Shown here: positions 27,601 through 34,726 of the stretch, piece after piece
Layout of the letters: each line of letters begins with the position of its first letter
Position numbering within the stretch: the first letter of the stretch is position 1
Source of the DNA: Arthrobacter sp. efr-133-R2A-120
GTDB taxonomy: Bacteria > Actinomycetota > Actinomycetes > Actinomycetales > Micrococcaceae
Length of the DNA stretch: 64,000 bases
Direction of reading: 5' to 3'
NCBI RefSeq assembly: GCF_030209835.1
Contig: NZ_JARVRF010000014.1
Location: forward strand, 26,611-90,610
Program-made: the position numbers and the translations under genes
Notes under the pieces: model-generated
The model's database searches: none
The model's input: the letters and a program-made list of their open reading frames with translations, nothing else
Told to the model about the DNA's origin: nothing

Positions 27601-27980
27601 CGTGGCCGGGGGAACAAGTAGAGGGCGATCCCGGCCGGGATCGAATAGCCCACGAATGCGGCGTCGGCTATGGAGGGGTAGGGATAGTCATGGTCGAGCG
27701 TCAGCCCGTAGAAGGTCCAGATGGATTGGCCGGTTGTCCAGACCATCGTTGCCAGGGCCATGACCCACCACGCGGGGGAGCTTTCGTCTTTGCGCCGTGC
27801 AGCCCGGGCACAACTGACTGTGGCGAGCAGCGCGGCCGCCAGGATGGCGAGATCCCCGGCGGACTGCGCCGCGGACGTCCCCTGGTTTGCTCCCAGGACG
27901 ATCGCCAGGACAGCGACCGCCGCACCGGCGGCGATGACTGTCCAGGCCAGGTTGGGCTTCGGCAGACTGCGGCCGCTCAT
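24675..27980 (-). CDS. Hybrid sensor histidine kinase with PAS, two receivers and Hpt
   Basis: A 1101-aa membrane kinase. In order: about nine TM helices in residues 1-325 (MASE-like sensor), PAS near 340-460, HisKA with MSHEIRTPMNGV near 485, HATPase to about 715, a first receiver (VLVVDDNSTN, DIAVLDMCMP), a second receiver (ILVVEDNEVN, VLMDCHMPVMDG) and a C-terminal Hpt (AHKLKGAAANIG). All phosphotransfer residues are intact, so a His-Asp-His relay to the downstream REC-GGDEF protein is expected. It overlaps both neighbours by 4 nt. The stimulus is unknown. Confidence 0.93.
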   Translation of the reverse strand: MSGRSLPKPNLAWTVIAAGAAVAVLAIVLGANQGTSAAQSAGDLAILAAALLATVSCARAARRKDESSPAWWVMALATMVWTTGQSIWTFYGLTLDHDYPYPSIADAAFVGYSIPAGIALYLFPRPRVSRVAFVRGLLDAAVIAAAVLFMSWATVLGSMYKAEGQDLLVHLTGLAYPIADIVMVSIVLMLTMRRSPGERLRWVCLGGGLLILAFTDSTYVKLTSDGVTGLTGTPLATGWIVAFLLIALAPMVPYAPRPRTDGRLYTLALELLPYVPVFGAVMVAPIRTGRPSDPFLQTVGLTVLALAVTRQILMILENINLTRDLESKVAERTAELEGLGAIVNSSADAIVGKTLDGVITSWNPGAERIYGYSAAEAIGRDVSFIIPEDLQDEERDLMAAIRAGGETHSHETTRVRIDGSIVPVSLTMSPIRGTGGIRGVATIAQDITERRIAQAELVTAREAAEEASRLKSEFLATMSHEIRTPMNGVIGLTGLLLDTPLEETQRQYAEGVKGAGEALLTLINDILDFSKLEAGKVDLDPAPFNPRTLVEELAVLLAEAAQAKGLELIAYCRPEVPAMLVGDAGRIRQILLNLASNAVKFTPSGEVVISVKVVEQESANVRVRFEVRDTGIGIEEADHLRLFESFSQADASTTRRYGGTGLGLAISRRLTEVMGGEIGVDSSLGNGSTFWATLPLAVSGAAAAPPSISPDQLTGLRVLVVDDNSTNRLVLQAQLAGWRMNPEAVGDAQKGLDRCREEAAAGRPFDIAVLDMCMPDMNGLELAHKLSTDVALDSTRIIMLTSTMNVDKAELVAAGVQEWLTKPVRSSEFYDRLMRLVAARPLPAPAVSPAIPVTISQPSRGLILVVEDNEVNQLVARSMVAKLGYEADVVADGSEAVAATAATEYAAVLMDCHMPVMDGFEATKAIRARDDGRRRLPVIAMTAGALDEDRERCLAAGMDDYLTKPVDAGNLERVLSRWIPETSKESALDPARLETLRDLGPADGLGLLPAAAQAFRQDIQPSLQALRQALDTGSGDAFRQVAHKLKGAAANIGAARAARMCEELERSSSNGKPVDPALLAGLETELALVDKALDHALSVTS

Positions 27981-29998
27981 GCCGACTCCCGGGTTGCGAC
28001 GGCAGGGACGCCGGGGGGAAAGCCGGGAAGAACATCATCGGGGGTATGGAACAGCCAGAGTGAGAGCCTGCGATACGCTTCCGAGTCCCGGTCACGAACC
28101 CGGAGCGAAGCGGTGTGCTCTCCCTTCGAACTTGACCAGATCCGGACGACATCCAGGGGAATCTGTGCGGCTCCCGGGAGTTCCAAAAGGACACGGCCGG
28201 ATTCCGGCAACGCATCGGCCCCGACCCGGACTGCGGCGCCCCCCATGGAGATGTCCAGCAGTTGGCCAGGGGTCCCGGCAACCGTGACGGGCACCTTGAT
28301 GGGAACCCGGTGGGCGCTCCTGCGCGAGGTGGCGAATTCAGAGGCTCGGATCCGGAGTGTCCCCAGCACCAGGACAACCCCTGCCAGTACCAACCAGACG
28401 CCGGCGGCAATGGTGGAGCCCGGGCTCGTCCGCCAAGGCACCCAGCCGAGGACCCCGGCGCTCGCATAGAGAATTATCGCGGCCACGATGACGATCAGCA
28501 CAATGAGGATCCGCGGGGCCCTTCCGCGGAGTCGGAGTTCCGCAGCGCCTTTCGGTGTCACTTGGAACTCCAAGGACTTCCGGGAAACGAGCCACCACAG
28601 GCAAGCCATGCCGACGGGAACCCGGAAAATCCGCAGGGCGAACGCCGTCGGCCAGTGGATCTGGTGGCGCATGAGTCTCTTGGCGCCCCACAAACGGACC
28701 CAGAACATGGCTGCGAACGCAAGGGTGAACTCCACGGGCCCGGCGGTGGAGGTCTGCGCGCCGGAAACCATGACCGCCATGGGGATGATGAAGGCAATCA
28801 ACGTGGCAATGCCCTCCAGCCACCATAAGGTTCCGTTGATGTATTCGTGGAAGTTCCGCCAGGTCATCCAGGTCTTGGCGGCCCAGAGGCGCTCGTACGT
28901 CAGGATCTGCATCGCGCCCATGCCCCAACGCCGGCGCTGCAGCAGGTATTGATCGGCTGTCGCCGGGGCCAGGCCCACTGCCAGGGTCTGGTGGTGGTAG
29001 ACGGTCTTCCACCCGAGCCGGATGAGTTTGAGGGTCGTATGCATGTCCTCGGTGATGGTCTCGGTGGCAACACCACCTACTTCGCGAAGCGCTTTGACCC
29101 GGAGCAGGGAGGTCGATCCGCACCAGAACGGGCCTGCGCCAGGAACGTTGCGCGACGGCATGAGGACGTTGAAGAACAACCCCTGCTCCCCGGAGATTCC
29201 GTCGTCGTCGAAGGCTCCGGAGTTGTAGAACGCTTGCGGCCCCTGGATGAGGGCGACTTCCTCGTCGGCGAACCACCCCAGGGTGGCCGTCAGGAACGTC
29301 GGCAGCGGTACGTGGTCGCAGTCCAGCACGGCAATGATGCCTATTGCATCCTTCCCGGCCGCTTCCTCCGCGGCCATCAGCTCCAGTGCGTGGTTCATGT
29401 TGCCCGCCTTGGCATGGTCATGCTCCGCGCGGGTGACAACCCTCGCGCCGAAAGCCGCACACATCTCGGCAACCCACGGGCGGTCCCCGTCATCCAGCAC
29501 CCATGTCTCGTGGCTCGGCTGAAGCGCGCAGGCCGCGGCGATGGTGGGCGCAAGGACTTCAACAGGTTCGTTGTACGTAGGGATCAGCACTGCGACCCTC
29601 ATGCCATTGGGAGGTTCGGCAACCGGCTCCGGCGCATAACAGTCGATGTTCCACAGCGTGATGGACTTCAGGACCAGGCCTATCAGCGGAAGGGCCTCAA
29701 ACGTCACCAGCGTCCACGCGACGACGAGATCCCCGCCCCCAAGAGGCATGGTAAATGCGATCCGCCACGTCAAATAGACGACCAACGCCGCGATCGCAGC
29801 TATCCCACCGGTCCTGGCCATTCTGCGGGAACGCGGAGCCTCGGGAGCGGGAGAACCCAGTTGTGCCGCCCAGCCGGCCATTCCCGCGGTCGAGTACGCC
29901 TTGACCTCGGCAGGAGTGTCACGGAACTGTGTCCGTGCTCCGTCGGTTACTGCCCCGACGTCTCCCCAGGCGCGTCGGCGCTGTTCAAGAGATTGCAT
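27977..29998 (-). CDS. Cellulose-synthase-like GT2 glycan synthase with PilZ domain
   Basis: A 673-aa processive membrane glycosyltransferase of the BcsA type. N-terminal TM helices precede the catalytic domain, which has VLIPTYNEP, VLDDGDRPWV, AVLDCDHVP, a TED motif (TITEDMHT) and LLQRRRWGMG. More TM helices follow, then a C-terminal PilZ domain with SRRSAHR (RxxxR) and DISMGG (DxSxxG), the c-di-GMP-binding motifs. Polymer synthesis should therefore be switched on by c-di-GMP, which the operon's own cyclase can supply. No BcsB-like partner is adjacent, so the polymer is not necessarily cellulose. It is the first gene of the operon. Confidence 0.92.
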   Translation of the reverse strand: MQSLEQRRRAWGDVGAVTDGARTQFRDTPAEVKAYSTAGMAGWAAQLGSPAPEAPRSRRMARTGGIAAIAALVVYLTWRIAFTMPLGGGDLVVAWTLVTFEALPLIGLVLKSITLWNIDCYAPEPVAEPPNGMRVAVLIPTYNEPVEVLAPTIAAACALQPSHETWVLDDGDRPWVAEMCAAFGARVVTRAEHDHAKAGNMNHALELMAAEEAAGKDAIGIIAVLDCDHVPLPTFLTATLGWFADEEVALIQGPQAFYNSGAFDDDGISGEQGLFFNVLMPSRNVPGAGPFWCGSTSLLRVKALREVGGVATETITEDMHTTLKLIRLGWKTVYHHQTLAVGLAPATADQYLLQRRRWGMGAMQILTYERLWAAKTWMTWRNFHEYINGTLWWLEGIATLIAFIIPMAVMVSGAQTSTAGPVEFTLAFAAMFWVRLWGAKRLMRHQIHWPTAFALRIFRVPVGMACLWWLVSRKSLEFQVTPKGAAELRLRGRAPRILIVLIVIVAAIILYASAGVLGWVPWRTSPGSTIAAGVWLVLAGVVLVLGTLRIRASEFATSRRSAHRVPIKVPVTVAGTPGQLLDISMGGAAVRVGADALPESGRVLLELPGAAQIPLDVVRIWSSSKGEHTASLRVRDRDSEAYRRLSLWLFHTPDDVLPGFPPGVPAVATRESA

Positions 29999-30086
29999 GC
30001 GATCCCCCAGCTGGATCTGACGATGCAGATGTGAATTAAGTTAAATCAAACTTTGCCACCGGTAGCCTGAAAGCTCTACTGGTTCT

Positions 30087-30503
30087 TCATCTTTTCACGA
30101 GCAGGGGCAGGACGTGGTCCGTCAGGAGCGGAGCCAAATCGTCCGGAAGTTCAGCAGAGAGATCCAACCAGCGGATCTCCGCGATCTCAGCCGAAGGATG
30201 GGCTTCCCACGTGCCAGGTGCGGTGAAGACGGTGGCCTCGATGTCCGTCGCGGCCTCGTTGGCGGCGACGGCGAGCCAGCTCCCCAAGAGCTGCAGATCC
30301 GCCGGGTCGACGTCGATTCCGACTTCCTCGGCCAGCTCGCGGGATGCAGCCTCCGCCGCGGTTTCACCCGGTTCGGGCTTGCCTCCCGGGTGCATGAACT
30401 TGTCCGTGCCACGCTTGCGCACCGTCAGCAGCCGTCCGGCGTCGTCGTGCACGCAGACCGCGCTGACGACTATCAGGTCCTTGGTTGAACTGTTTTCGGT
30501 CAT
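30087..30503 (-). CDS. NUDIX hydrolase
   Basis: A 138-aa hydrolase with a complete Nudix box, GGKPEPGETAAEAASRELAE followed by EVGI. The N-terminal VVSAVCVHDDAGRLLTVRKRG is typical of MutT-like house-cleaning or regulatory Nudix enzymes. Substrate unknown. It overlaps the upstream DUF6314-like gene by 4 nt, so both come from one message. Confidence 0.9.
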   Translation of the reverse strand: MTENSSTKDLIVVSAVCVHDDAGRLLTVRKRGTDKFMHPGGKPEPGETAAEAASRELAEEVGIDVDPADLQLLGSWLAVAANEAATDIEATVFTAPGTWEAHPSAEIAEIRWLDLSAELPDDLAPLLTDHVLPLLVKR

Positions 30504-30955
30504 AGCTCTCTCCTTAGCCGGGATTCCAGCAGCAAATCCTTGGCCGGTCCGCGGACGTCCCAGGCGTAGCTGAAAGCGTCCTGCCCGCCCCAGAGGTAAT
30601 TGACTTTGTAGTCATCGGGATCGCACCAGTGGCTGTCCTCGTTGGCGTGGTCGCGGAAGCTCATGCGGTGGAACGGTTTCCCATCCGGGAAGTAGACATC
30701 CATGGCTTCGGGGGAGTCGGAAGGCCGCAGGAGGTATTCGCGGAAGGCCGGGCCTGTGTGGGTAGGCCAGGTCATGGTGCCGTCCTCGCGAAGGAGGAGC
30801 CCGCCGTCGGGGGTTTCCGAATAGCGCACGACGCCGGTGAAGGTACCGCGGGTGCCGCCCGCCCGGTCCCACAGGGACCGTTCCACGGTCCAGCTGCCCA
30901 GCAGGTAGGCCCGCAGGTCTTGCGTCGGAGACGATTCGCGCAGCTGGTCTTTCAA
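30500..30955 (-). CDS. DUF6314-like protein, start abutting a tRNA gene
   Basis: A 151-aa protein with a lipocalin-like beta-rich pattern and conserved segments DLRAYLLGSWTVER, EYLLRPSDSPEAMDVYFPDG and HWCDPDDYKVNY. I relate it to DUF6314 from memory; function unknown. The only reasonable start is TTG at 30955, which lies 2 bp from the tRNA-Arg 3' end. Its Shine-Dalgarno candidate, GAGGG, would lie inside the tRNA acceptor stem. It is translationally coupled to the NUDIX gene. Confidence 0.75.
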   Translation of the reverse strand: MKDQLRESSPTQDLRAYLLGSWTVERSLWDRAGGTRGTFTGVVRYSETPDGGLLLREDGTMTWPTHTGPAFREYLLRPSDSPEAMDVYFPDGKPFHRMSFRDHANEDSHWCDPDDYKVNYLWGGQDAFSYAWDVRGPAKDLLLESRLRREL

Positions 30956-30956
30956 G

Positions 30957-31029
30957 TGCCCTCGATTGGAATCGAACCAACGACACCGGCTTTAGGAGAG
31001 CCGTGCTCTATCCACTGAGCTACGAGGGC
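30957..31029 (-). tRNA. tRNA-Arg (CCU anticodon)
   Basis: Reading the minus strand gives a full 73-nt cloverleaf. The acceptor GCCCTCG/CGAGGGC is perfect. The D arm is GCTC...GAGC, the anticodon stem CGGCT/AGCCG with loop CTCCTAA (anticodon CCU), and the T arm GTTGG/CCAAT with loop TTCGATT. The discriminator is A and CCA is not encoded. No integrated element is seen at its 3' end; a protein gene starts there instead. Confidence 0.96.
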
Positions 31030-31184
31030 CTGTGCGCGTGCTGGAAGCTCCTGGGAGCCGCTGGCCGGGCACGCATACAAGCATACAAGCTGCCGGGGCA
31101 GCCCTCGAACACCGACGCAGGCGCGGCGACGCCTGCGACACGGGCGGAGCAGCACGCTGGTGGGCTGGCGCTAGGCTGGCCCGC

Positions 31185-31949
31185 ATGAGAGAGCAGATGA
31201 CGGCGCCGGCCGCCTCCGGCTACCACCTCCCGGAGCTGGGCACCATCCGCTCGACCATCGGAGGCTGGGCCCAATTGAGCGTGGTTCAGTATTTCGTGGC
31301 CGAATCGGCGGTGATCGAAGCATGGCGGGGTCCCGGGCCCTACGATCGCCGAACCGGGTTCATCAGCGATCTTGGCGCGCTCAAATGCGGGATCTATGAG
31401 CACCGCGACGTCTGTTCGCCCCTGCACCTGCTCATGAACGCCTCCTTTGTGGTGCAGGGCCTTGGGATGCTGTTCGGGGCGTTGCTGCTCAGTTCCGCGC
31501 TGCTATGCATTGCGGCCCGTCCCGGTGTGCGGATCCTGCAAGGCGCCGCCTACCGCAAGGCGTGGCCCACCGCCGTCGCGGTCCGGGTCCTGACGGGTAT
31601 CTCCGGGCTGGGAACCGTGGTTGTTGGGTTTGTGCCGGAAGACCTTGGGTCTCCCTTGCATCTTGTGGGCGCCCTCATGTTCTTCATCGGAGGAGCATTC
31701 GCCCTGTTGCTCCTCGGGCTGCTCTGGCTGCCCCATACCGCCATGAGCTGGTTCGTCGTGGCATGCGGAACGGTGACACTGGGCGCCCTCGTAGTAGGGG
31801 GCCTGACCCGGATGGACGTCCCCGACCCCGGAACCCTGGAACGCTTGATGGCATATCCCACCACGATCGGGTTTTCCGCCGCTGGTCTCGTGGTGGCGCA
31901 AAGGGTCCGGGAAGTACGGCGAACGGCGGCGCGGCTTGCAAAACGCTGA
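31185..31949 (+). CDS. DUF998-like multi-pass membrane protein
   Basis: A 254-aa protein with about six TM helices and the pattern of DUF998 proteins: an early amphipathic segment (AVIEAWRGPGPYDRRTGFISDLG), HLLMNASFVVQGLGML, then FVPEDLGSPLHLVGALMFF. The start is ATG 31185, because TAGGCT ends 7 nt upstream as a leaderless promoter box; ATG 31197 is an alternative. Function unknown. It is transcribed divergently from the tRNA-Arg/DUF6314/NUDIX unit. Confidence 0.78.
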   Translation: MREQMTAPAASGYHLPELGTIRSTIGGWAQLSVVQYFVAESAVIEAWRGPGPYDRRTGFISDLGALKCGIYEHRDVCSPLHLLMNASFVVQGLGMLFGALLLSSALLCIAARPGVRILQGAAYRKAWPTAVAVRVLTGISGLGTVVVGFVPEDLGSPLHLVGALMFFIGGAFALLLLGLLWLPHTAMSWFVVACGTVTLGALVVGGLTRMDVPDPGTLERLMAYPTTIGFSAAGLVVAQRVREVRRTAARLAKR

Positions 31950-32059
31950 GTTTTCGCGGGTAGCCTCGTGTCAGCGGGTGGGTAGTCTTTGCATTATCAT
32001 GAGTGCACTCACCGGAATGGCGCCGGACTGAGGGTTCCATGCAGTTTGGCGCAGACTAG

Positions 32060-32674
32060 ATGACCGACACGGCAGAACATAGGACCCATGACTCATCAGC
32101 TTGTTCTGCGTCGTCCGGGACACGCAGGCGATACATCCCCCATAAAGGCAGCATCCCACCCCTCGGGTTGTGGCCTTCGGGACCTTCGCGGGCCGATCGC
32201 CCGACGGCGGCAGGCGACCCAGCGATGAGCTCCCAGACACTGCCCGCCCGGGATTCCCGGATTCCCGATGATGCCTTGGATGCTTCGTCTGGAGACGCGA
32301 TGGCCCCGGCCGACCAGATCACCGTTGACTTGGCGGAGGACGGGATTGTCGAGGTCACCCTGCCGCCGAACAGCGTAGTCCGCTCGCCGGAAGCCCGGGC
32401 GGCCGCGGCGGCCGTTCGTGTGTTTGCAGACGGGCGCAGGCTCCCGCTTCTGCTCAGGGTGACCGGAGTGCTGTCTGTCACCGACGACGCTCGCCTGGCC
32501 TACTCGAATTCCGTGGTCGTTTCAGCATGTGCCCTCTTGGGGGAGAGCCCGGTGGACCGCGTGATCGCGCATTTTCTCCTGCGTGCGAAGCCAGGCTCGC
32601 TTCCCGGGCAGTTCTTCACCTCAGAAGCAGAAGCCCGTGACTGGTTGAGAGAGCACCACCGTGAATCAGCGTGA
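32060..32674 (+). CDS. STAS/DUF7793-like protein upstream of a c-di-GMP enzyme
   Basis: A 204-aa protein. The first 80 residues are low-complexity and may be partly untranslated (a second ATG is at 32225). From about residue 85 an alpha/beta domain begins (ITVDLAEDGIVEVTLPP) and ends in FFTSEAEARDWLREH, which resembles the STAS/SpoIIAA-like or DUF7793 domain common in Arthrobacter. It overlaps the GGDEF-EAL gene by 14 nt, so the two are coupled and it may regulate that enzyme. No ribosome site is clear at either start. Confidence 0.65.
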   Translation: MTDTAEHRTHDSSACSASSGTRRRYIPHKGSIPPLGLWPSGPSRADRPTAAGDPAMSSQTLPARDSRIPDDALDASSGDAMAPADQITVDLAEDGIVEVTLPPNSVVRSPEARAAAAAVRVFADGRRLPLLLRVTGVLSVTDDARLAYSNSVVVSACALLGESPVDRVIAHFLLRAKPGSLPGQFFTSEAEARDWLREHHRESA

Positions 32675-34184
32675 GCCCCAGGACCCGCGACTCCTTGCCC
32701 TTGTTGAAGGGGTAGTTCGGATTGCTGATGGCGACCTCAGCACAAGGATCCCGGTGTCCGGCCCGCGGGACGAAGTGGCTGCTGTGATTACCGGGATCAA
32801 CCTCATGGCGGACGATCTTCAAGCCATCTACCAGGAGCTCGAGGAACGGGTCGAAAGCCGAACTGCCATGCTTCGCGAGGCCCAGATCGAACTCGAAAGG
32901 ATGGCGCTCACTGATCCGCTGACCCAGTTGGCCAACCGCACGGCGCTCGAAAGGGCGCTGAACCATGAACTCGTCGAATCCGAGCGGGGAGAGCTCCCAC
33001 CTGCGTTGCTCGTTTTGGACTTGAACTCATTCAAGGGGATCAACGACACCTTGGGGCACGGCGCCGGGGACACCGTCTTGAAAGTCACTGCGAGGCGCCT
33101 GCTCGCCGCGGTCCGTGATACGGACATGGTGGCCAGGCTCGGCGGGGACGAATTTGCCGTCATGCTGCCCAAATCCAATGCGGCGCATGCGCGTGGCGTT
33201 GCCAAGCGGATCCTTCGGGCCGTGGGTGAGAGCATCGACATCGGCGAAGTCCGGATCATCTGTGGAACAAGCATCGGGCTCCGTGTCGCCGAGCCAGGGC
33301 AGTCCGTGGACGACCTCGTGATGGAAGCCGACACGGCCATGTATGCGGCAAAGGCCGAGCAGGGGAGCAGCGTCAGGGTTTTCGAGCCGGCTTTGTTGTA
33401 CGCGCGCAGGCTCCAGGGACTCATGATCTCGGAGCTGCGTGAAGCCATCCGGACAGATCAGCTGGTCCTCCATTTCCAGCCTGTTGTCGAGTTGGCCTCG
33501 GGGCGGATTGAAGGCGCTGAAGCGCTGGTGCGGTGGAACCACCCCGACAGGGGATTGTTGATGCCGGATGCATTCATCCCGCTGGCCGAGGAAACCGGCA
33601 TCATCATCGATCTCGGCTATTGGGTTCTACGGCGTGCGATGCAGCAATTGCGCGAGTGGCAGGACGGCCCGGGCATGGACGAAGACTTCAGCATGCGGGT
33701 CAATATTTCGACGACCGAATTGCAAAGCCTGGAATTGATCGAGCATGTGCGGGAAGTGCTCTCCGAAACCGGAGTGGAGGCATCCAAGCTGGTCATCGAG
33801 CTCACGGAGTCAATGGCAGTGAACGGCAGCGACATCGACAAATACTCCCTGACCGGCCTCAGGCGTCTGGGTATCCGCTTGGAAATCGACGATTTCGGCA
33901 CCGGATATTCGTCTATCAGCTACCTGCGCAGCCTTCCCGTCAACGTGGTCAAGATTGACCGCTCCCTCATCCAAGGCCTGGGCACGGACGAGAAGGAACG
34001 GAACTTTGTGGCGGCGGTTCTCCAGCTCATTCATGCGTGCGGAATGCAAGCCGTTGCCGAGGGCATCGAAACGGCAGAGCAGGCGGCCGAGCTTGCCCGC
34101 CTGGGCTGCGCCAGTGGCCAGGGGTATTACTTTGGCCGGCCGATGGCAGCCGAAAAATTCGCGGAACTGTTCCGGGGCACCTGA
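32661..34184 (+). CDS. HAMP-GGDEF-EAL c-di-GMP turnover protein
   Basis: A 507-aa soluble protein. Residues 10-60 resemble a HAMP segment without any membrane helix, followed by a coiled coil (LEERVESRTAMLREAQIELE). The GGDEF domain is intact (LGGDEF) with an I-site RDTD five residues upstream. The EAL domain keeps EALVRW, VNIS, ELTES, DDFGTGYSS, VKIDRS and EGIET, so both synthesis and hydrolysis are possible. The GTG start lies inside the end of the STAS-like gene, its probable partner. With the 23.7-30 kb operon, this gives the window two c-di-GMP units. Confidence 0.92.
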   Translation: MNQREPQDPRLLALVEGVVRIADGDLSTRIPVSGPRDEVAAVITGINLMADDLQAIYQELEERVESRTAMLREAQIELERMALTDPLTQLANRTALERALNHELVESERGELPPALLVLDLNSFKGINDTLGHGAGDTVLKVTARRLLAAVRDTDMVARLGGDEFAVMLPKSNAAHARGVAKRILRAVGESIDIGEVRIICGTSIGLRVAEPGQSVDDLVMEADTAMYAAKAEQGSSVRVFEPALLYARRLQGLMISELREAIRTDQLVLHFQPVVELASGRIEGAEALVRWNHPDRGLLMPDAFIPLAEETGIIIDLGYWVLRRAMQQLREWQDGPGMDEDFSMRVNISTTELQSLELIEHVREVLSETGVEASKLVIELTESMAVNGSDIDKYSLTGLRRLGIRLEIDDFGTGYSSISYLRSLPVNVVKIDRSLIQGLGTDEKERNFVAAVLQLIHACGMQAVAEGIETAEQAAELARLGCASGQGYYFGRPMAAEKFAELFRGT

Positions 34185-34220
34185 GCCCGCGTCCTCCTGG
34201 CGGCGGAAAGGCAGCAACAG

Positions 34221-34251
34221 AAAGGCACCGGACCTCAGGTCCGGTGCCTTT
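34221..34251. terminator. Bidirectional terminator
   Basis: AAAGGCACCGGACC and GGTCCGGTGCCTTT form a 14-bp stem with a 3-nt loop. It has A-rich and T-rich ends on both strands and sits between the convergent GGDEF-EAL gene and the WWPN repeat peptide gene. Confidence 0.88.
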
Positions 34252-34260
34252 CAGGTGTAG

Positions 34261-34554
34261 CTAGTTGGAGGGGGTGGAGTTGGTGGTGGCGTTGGGCCAC
34301 CAACCGGTGGCTTCAGGGGAACCCTGGGTGGTGGCGTTGGGCCACCAGCCAGTGGCCTCTGCCGAGTTCTGGGCGAAGTTCGGCCACCAGCCAGTGGCTT
34401 CTGCCGAGTTCTGCGCGAAGTTCGGCCACCAGCCAGTGGCTATGGACGAATCCTGTGAGGGGCTCTGGCTGCTGGCGGACACCGCTGCCGAGCCGGTAAT
34501 TCCGGCGAGCAAGATTGCTGCTGCCGCGAGGAGGGCAGCGAGAGTTCTTTTCAT
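34261..34554 (-). CDS. Small secreted protein with four ATGWWPN repeats
   Basis: A 97-aa precursor. Residues 1-27 are a textbook Sec signal peptide (MKRTLAALLAAAAILLAG, likely cut after AVSA). The mature part of about 70 residues is Ser/Gln/Asn-rich and carries the heptad ATGWWPN at 39-45, 53-59, 67-73 and 82-88. Spacers are FAQNSAE twice, then ATTQGSPE. No cysteine is present. The start has an AGGAG site 8-9 nt upstream and a near-consensus promoter. The repeats suggest a multi-copy ligand, a wall/carbohydrate-binding aromatic repeat, or a peptide precursor; I know no family. A TPR protein is divergently transcribed. Confidence 0.85.
   Translation of the reverse strand: MKRTLAALLAAAAILLAGITGSAAVSASSQSPSQDSSIATGWWPNFAQNSAEATGWWPNFAQNSAEATGWWPNATTQGSPEATGWWPNATTNSTPSN
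34291..34440 (-). repeat. Tandem 42-45-bp repeats encoding ATGWWPN units
   Basis: Four coding repeats. The two inner units are nearly identical over 42 bp, while the outer pair shares a different spacer. The near-identity suggests recent expansion and likely copy-number variation between strains. Confidence 0.85.
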
Positions 34555-34614
34555 GCGAAAGCTCCTGATGGTATGTGACTGATGCGACTGGAGTGAACGA
34601 AGTGAAGCACGCTC

Positions 34615-34643
34615 ATTATAAGAGTAACGACACGCCGTGTCAT
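34615..34643 (-). promoter_or_regulatory. Strong sigma-70-type promoter of the repeat peptide with operator-like palindrome
   Basis: On the minus strand, ATGACA (34638-34643) and a perfect TATAAT (34615-34620) are 17 bp apart. The palindrome GACAC-GCC-GTGTC at 34629-34641 overlaps the -35 box and the spacer, where a repressor could bind. The transcript would start near 34608 and have a leader of about 54 nt. Confidence 0.75.
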
Positions 34644-34694
34644 CAGTGCTTTGTCCACATCTCCCAAAATCGTGCTAATTACCCGGCCGCACCC

Positions 34695-34720
34695 TTGACG
34701 CAGTGTCTCAGAGACATAAT
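34695..34720 (+). promoter_or_regulatory. Leaderless-type promoter of the TPR gene with 13-bp palindrome
   Basis: CATAAT (34715-34720) ends 6 nt before ATG 34727, as expected for a leaderless message. TTGACG is at 34695-34700, though its 14-bp spacing is short. The palindrome TGTCTC-A-GAGACA (34704-34716) fills the spacer and touches the -10 box, so it is a good operator candidate. Confidence 0.55.
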
Positions 34721-34726
34721 GGAGCC

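Noticed and set aside
30957..31029. tRNA-Arg as an integration site for a mobile element
   Set aside because: Neither side carries an integrase or a repeated 3' tRNA fragment; both flanks are ordinary genes.
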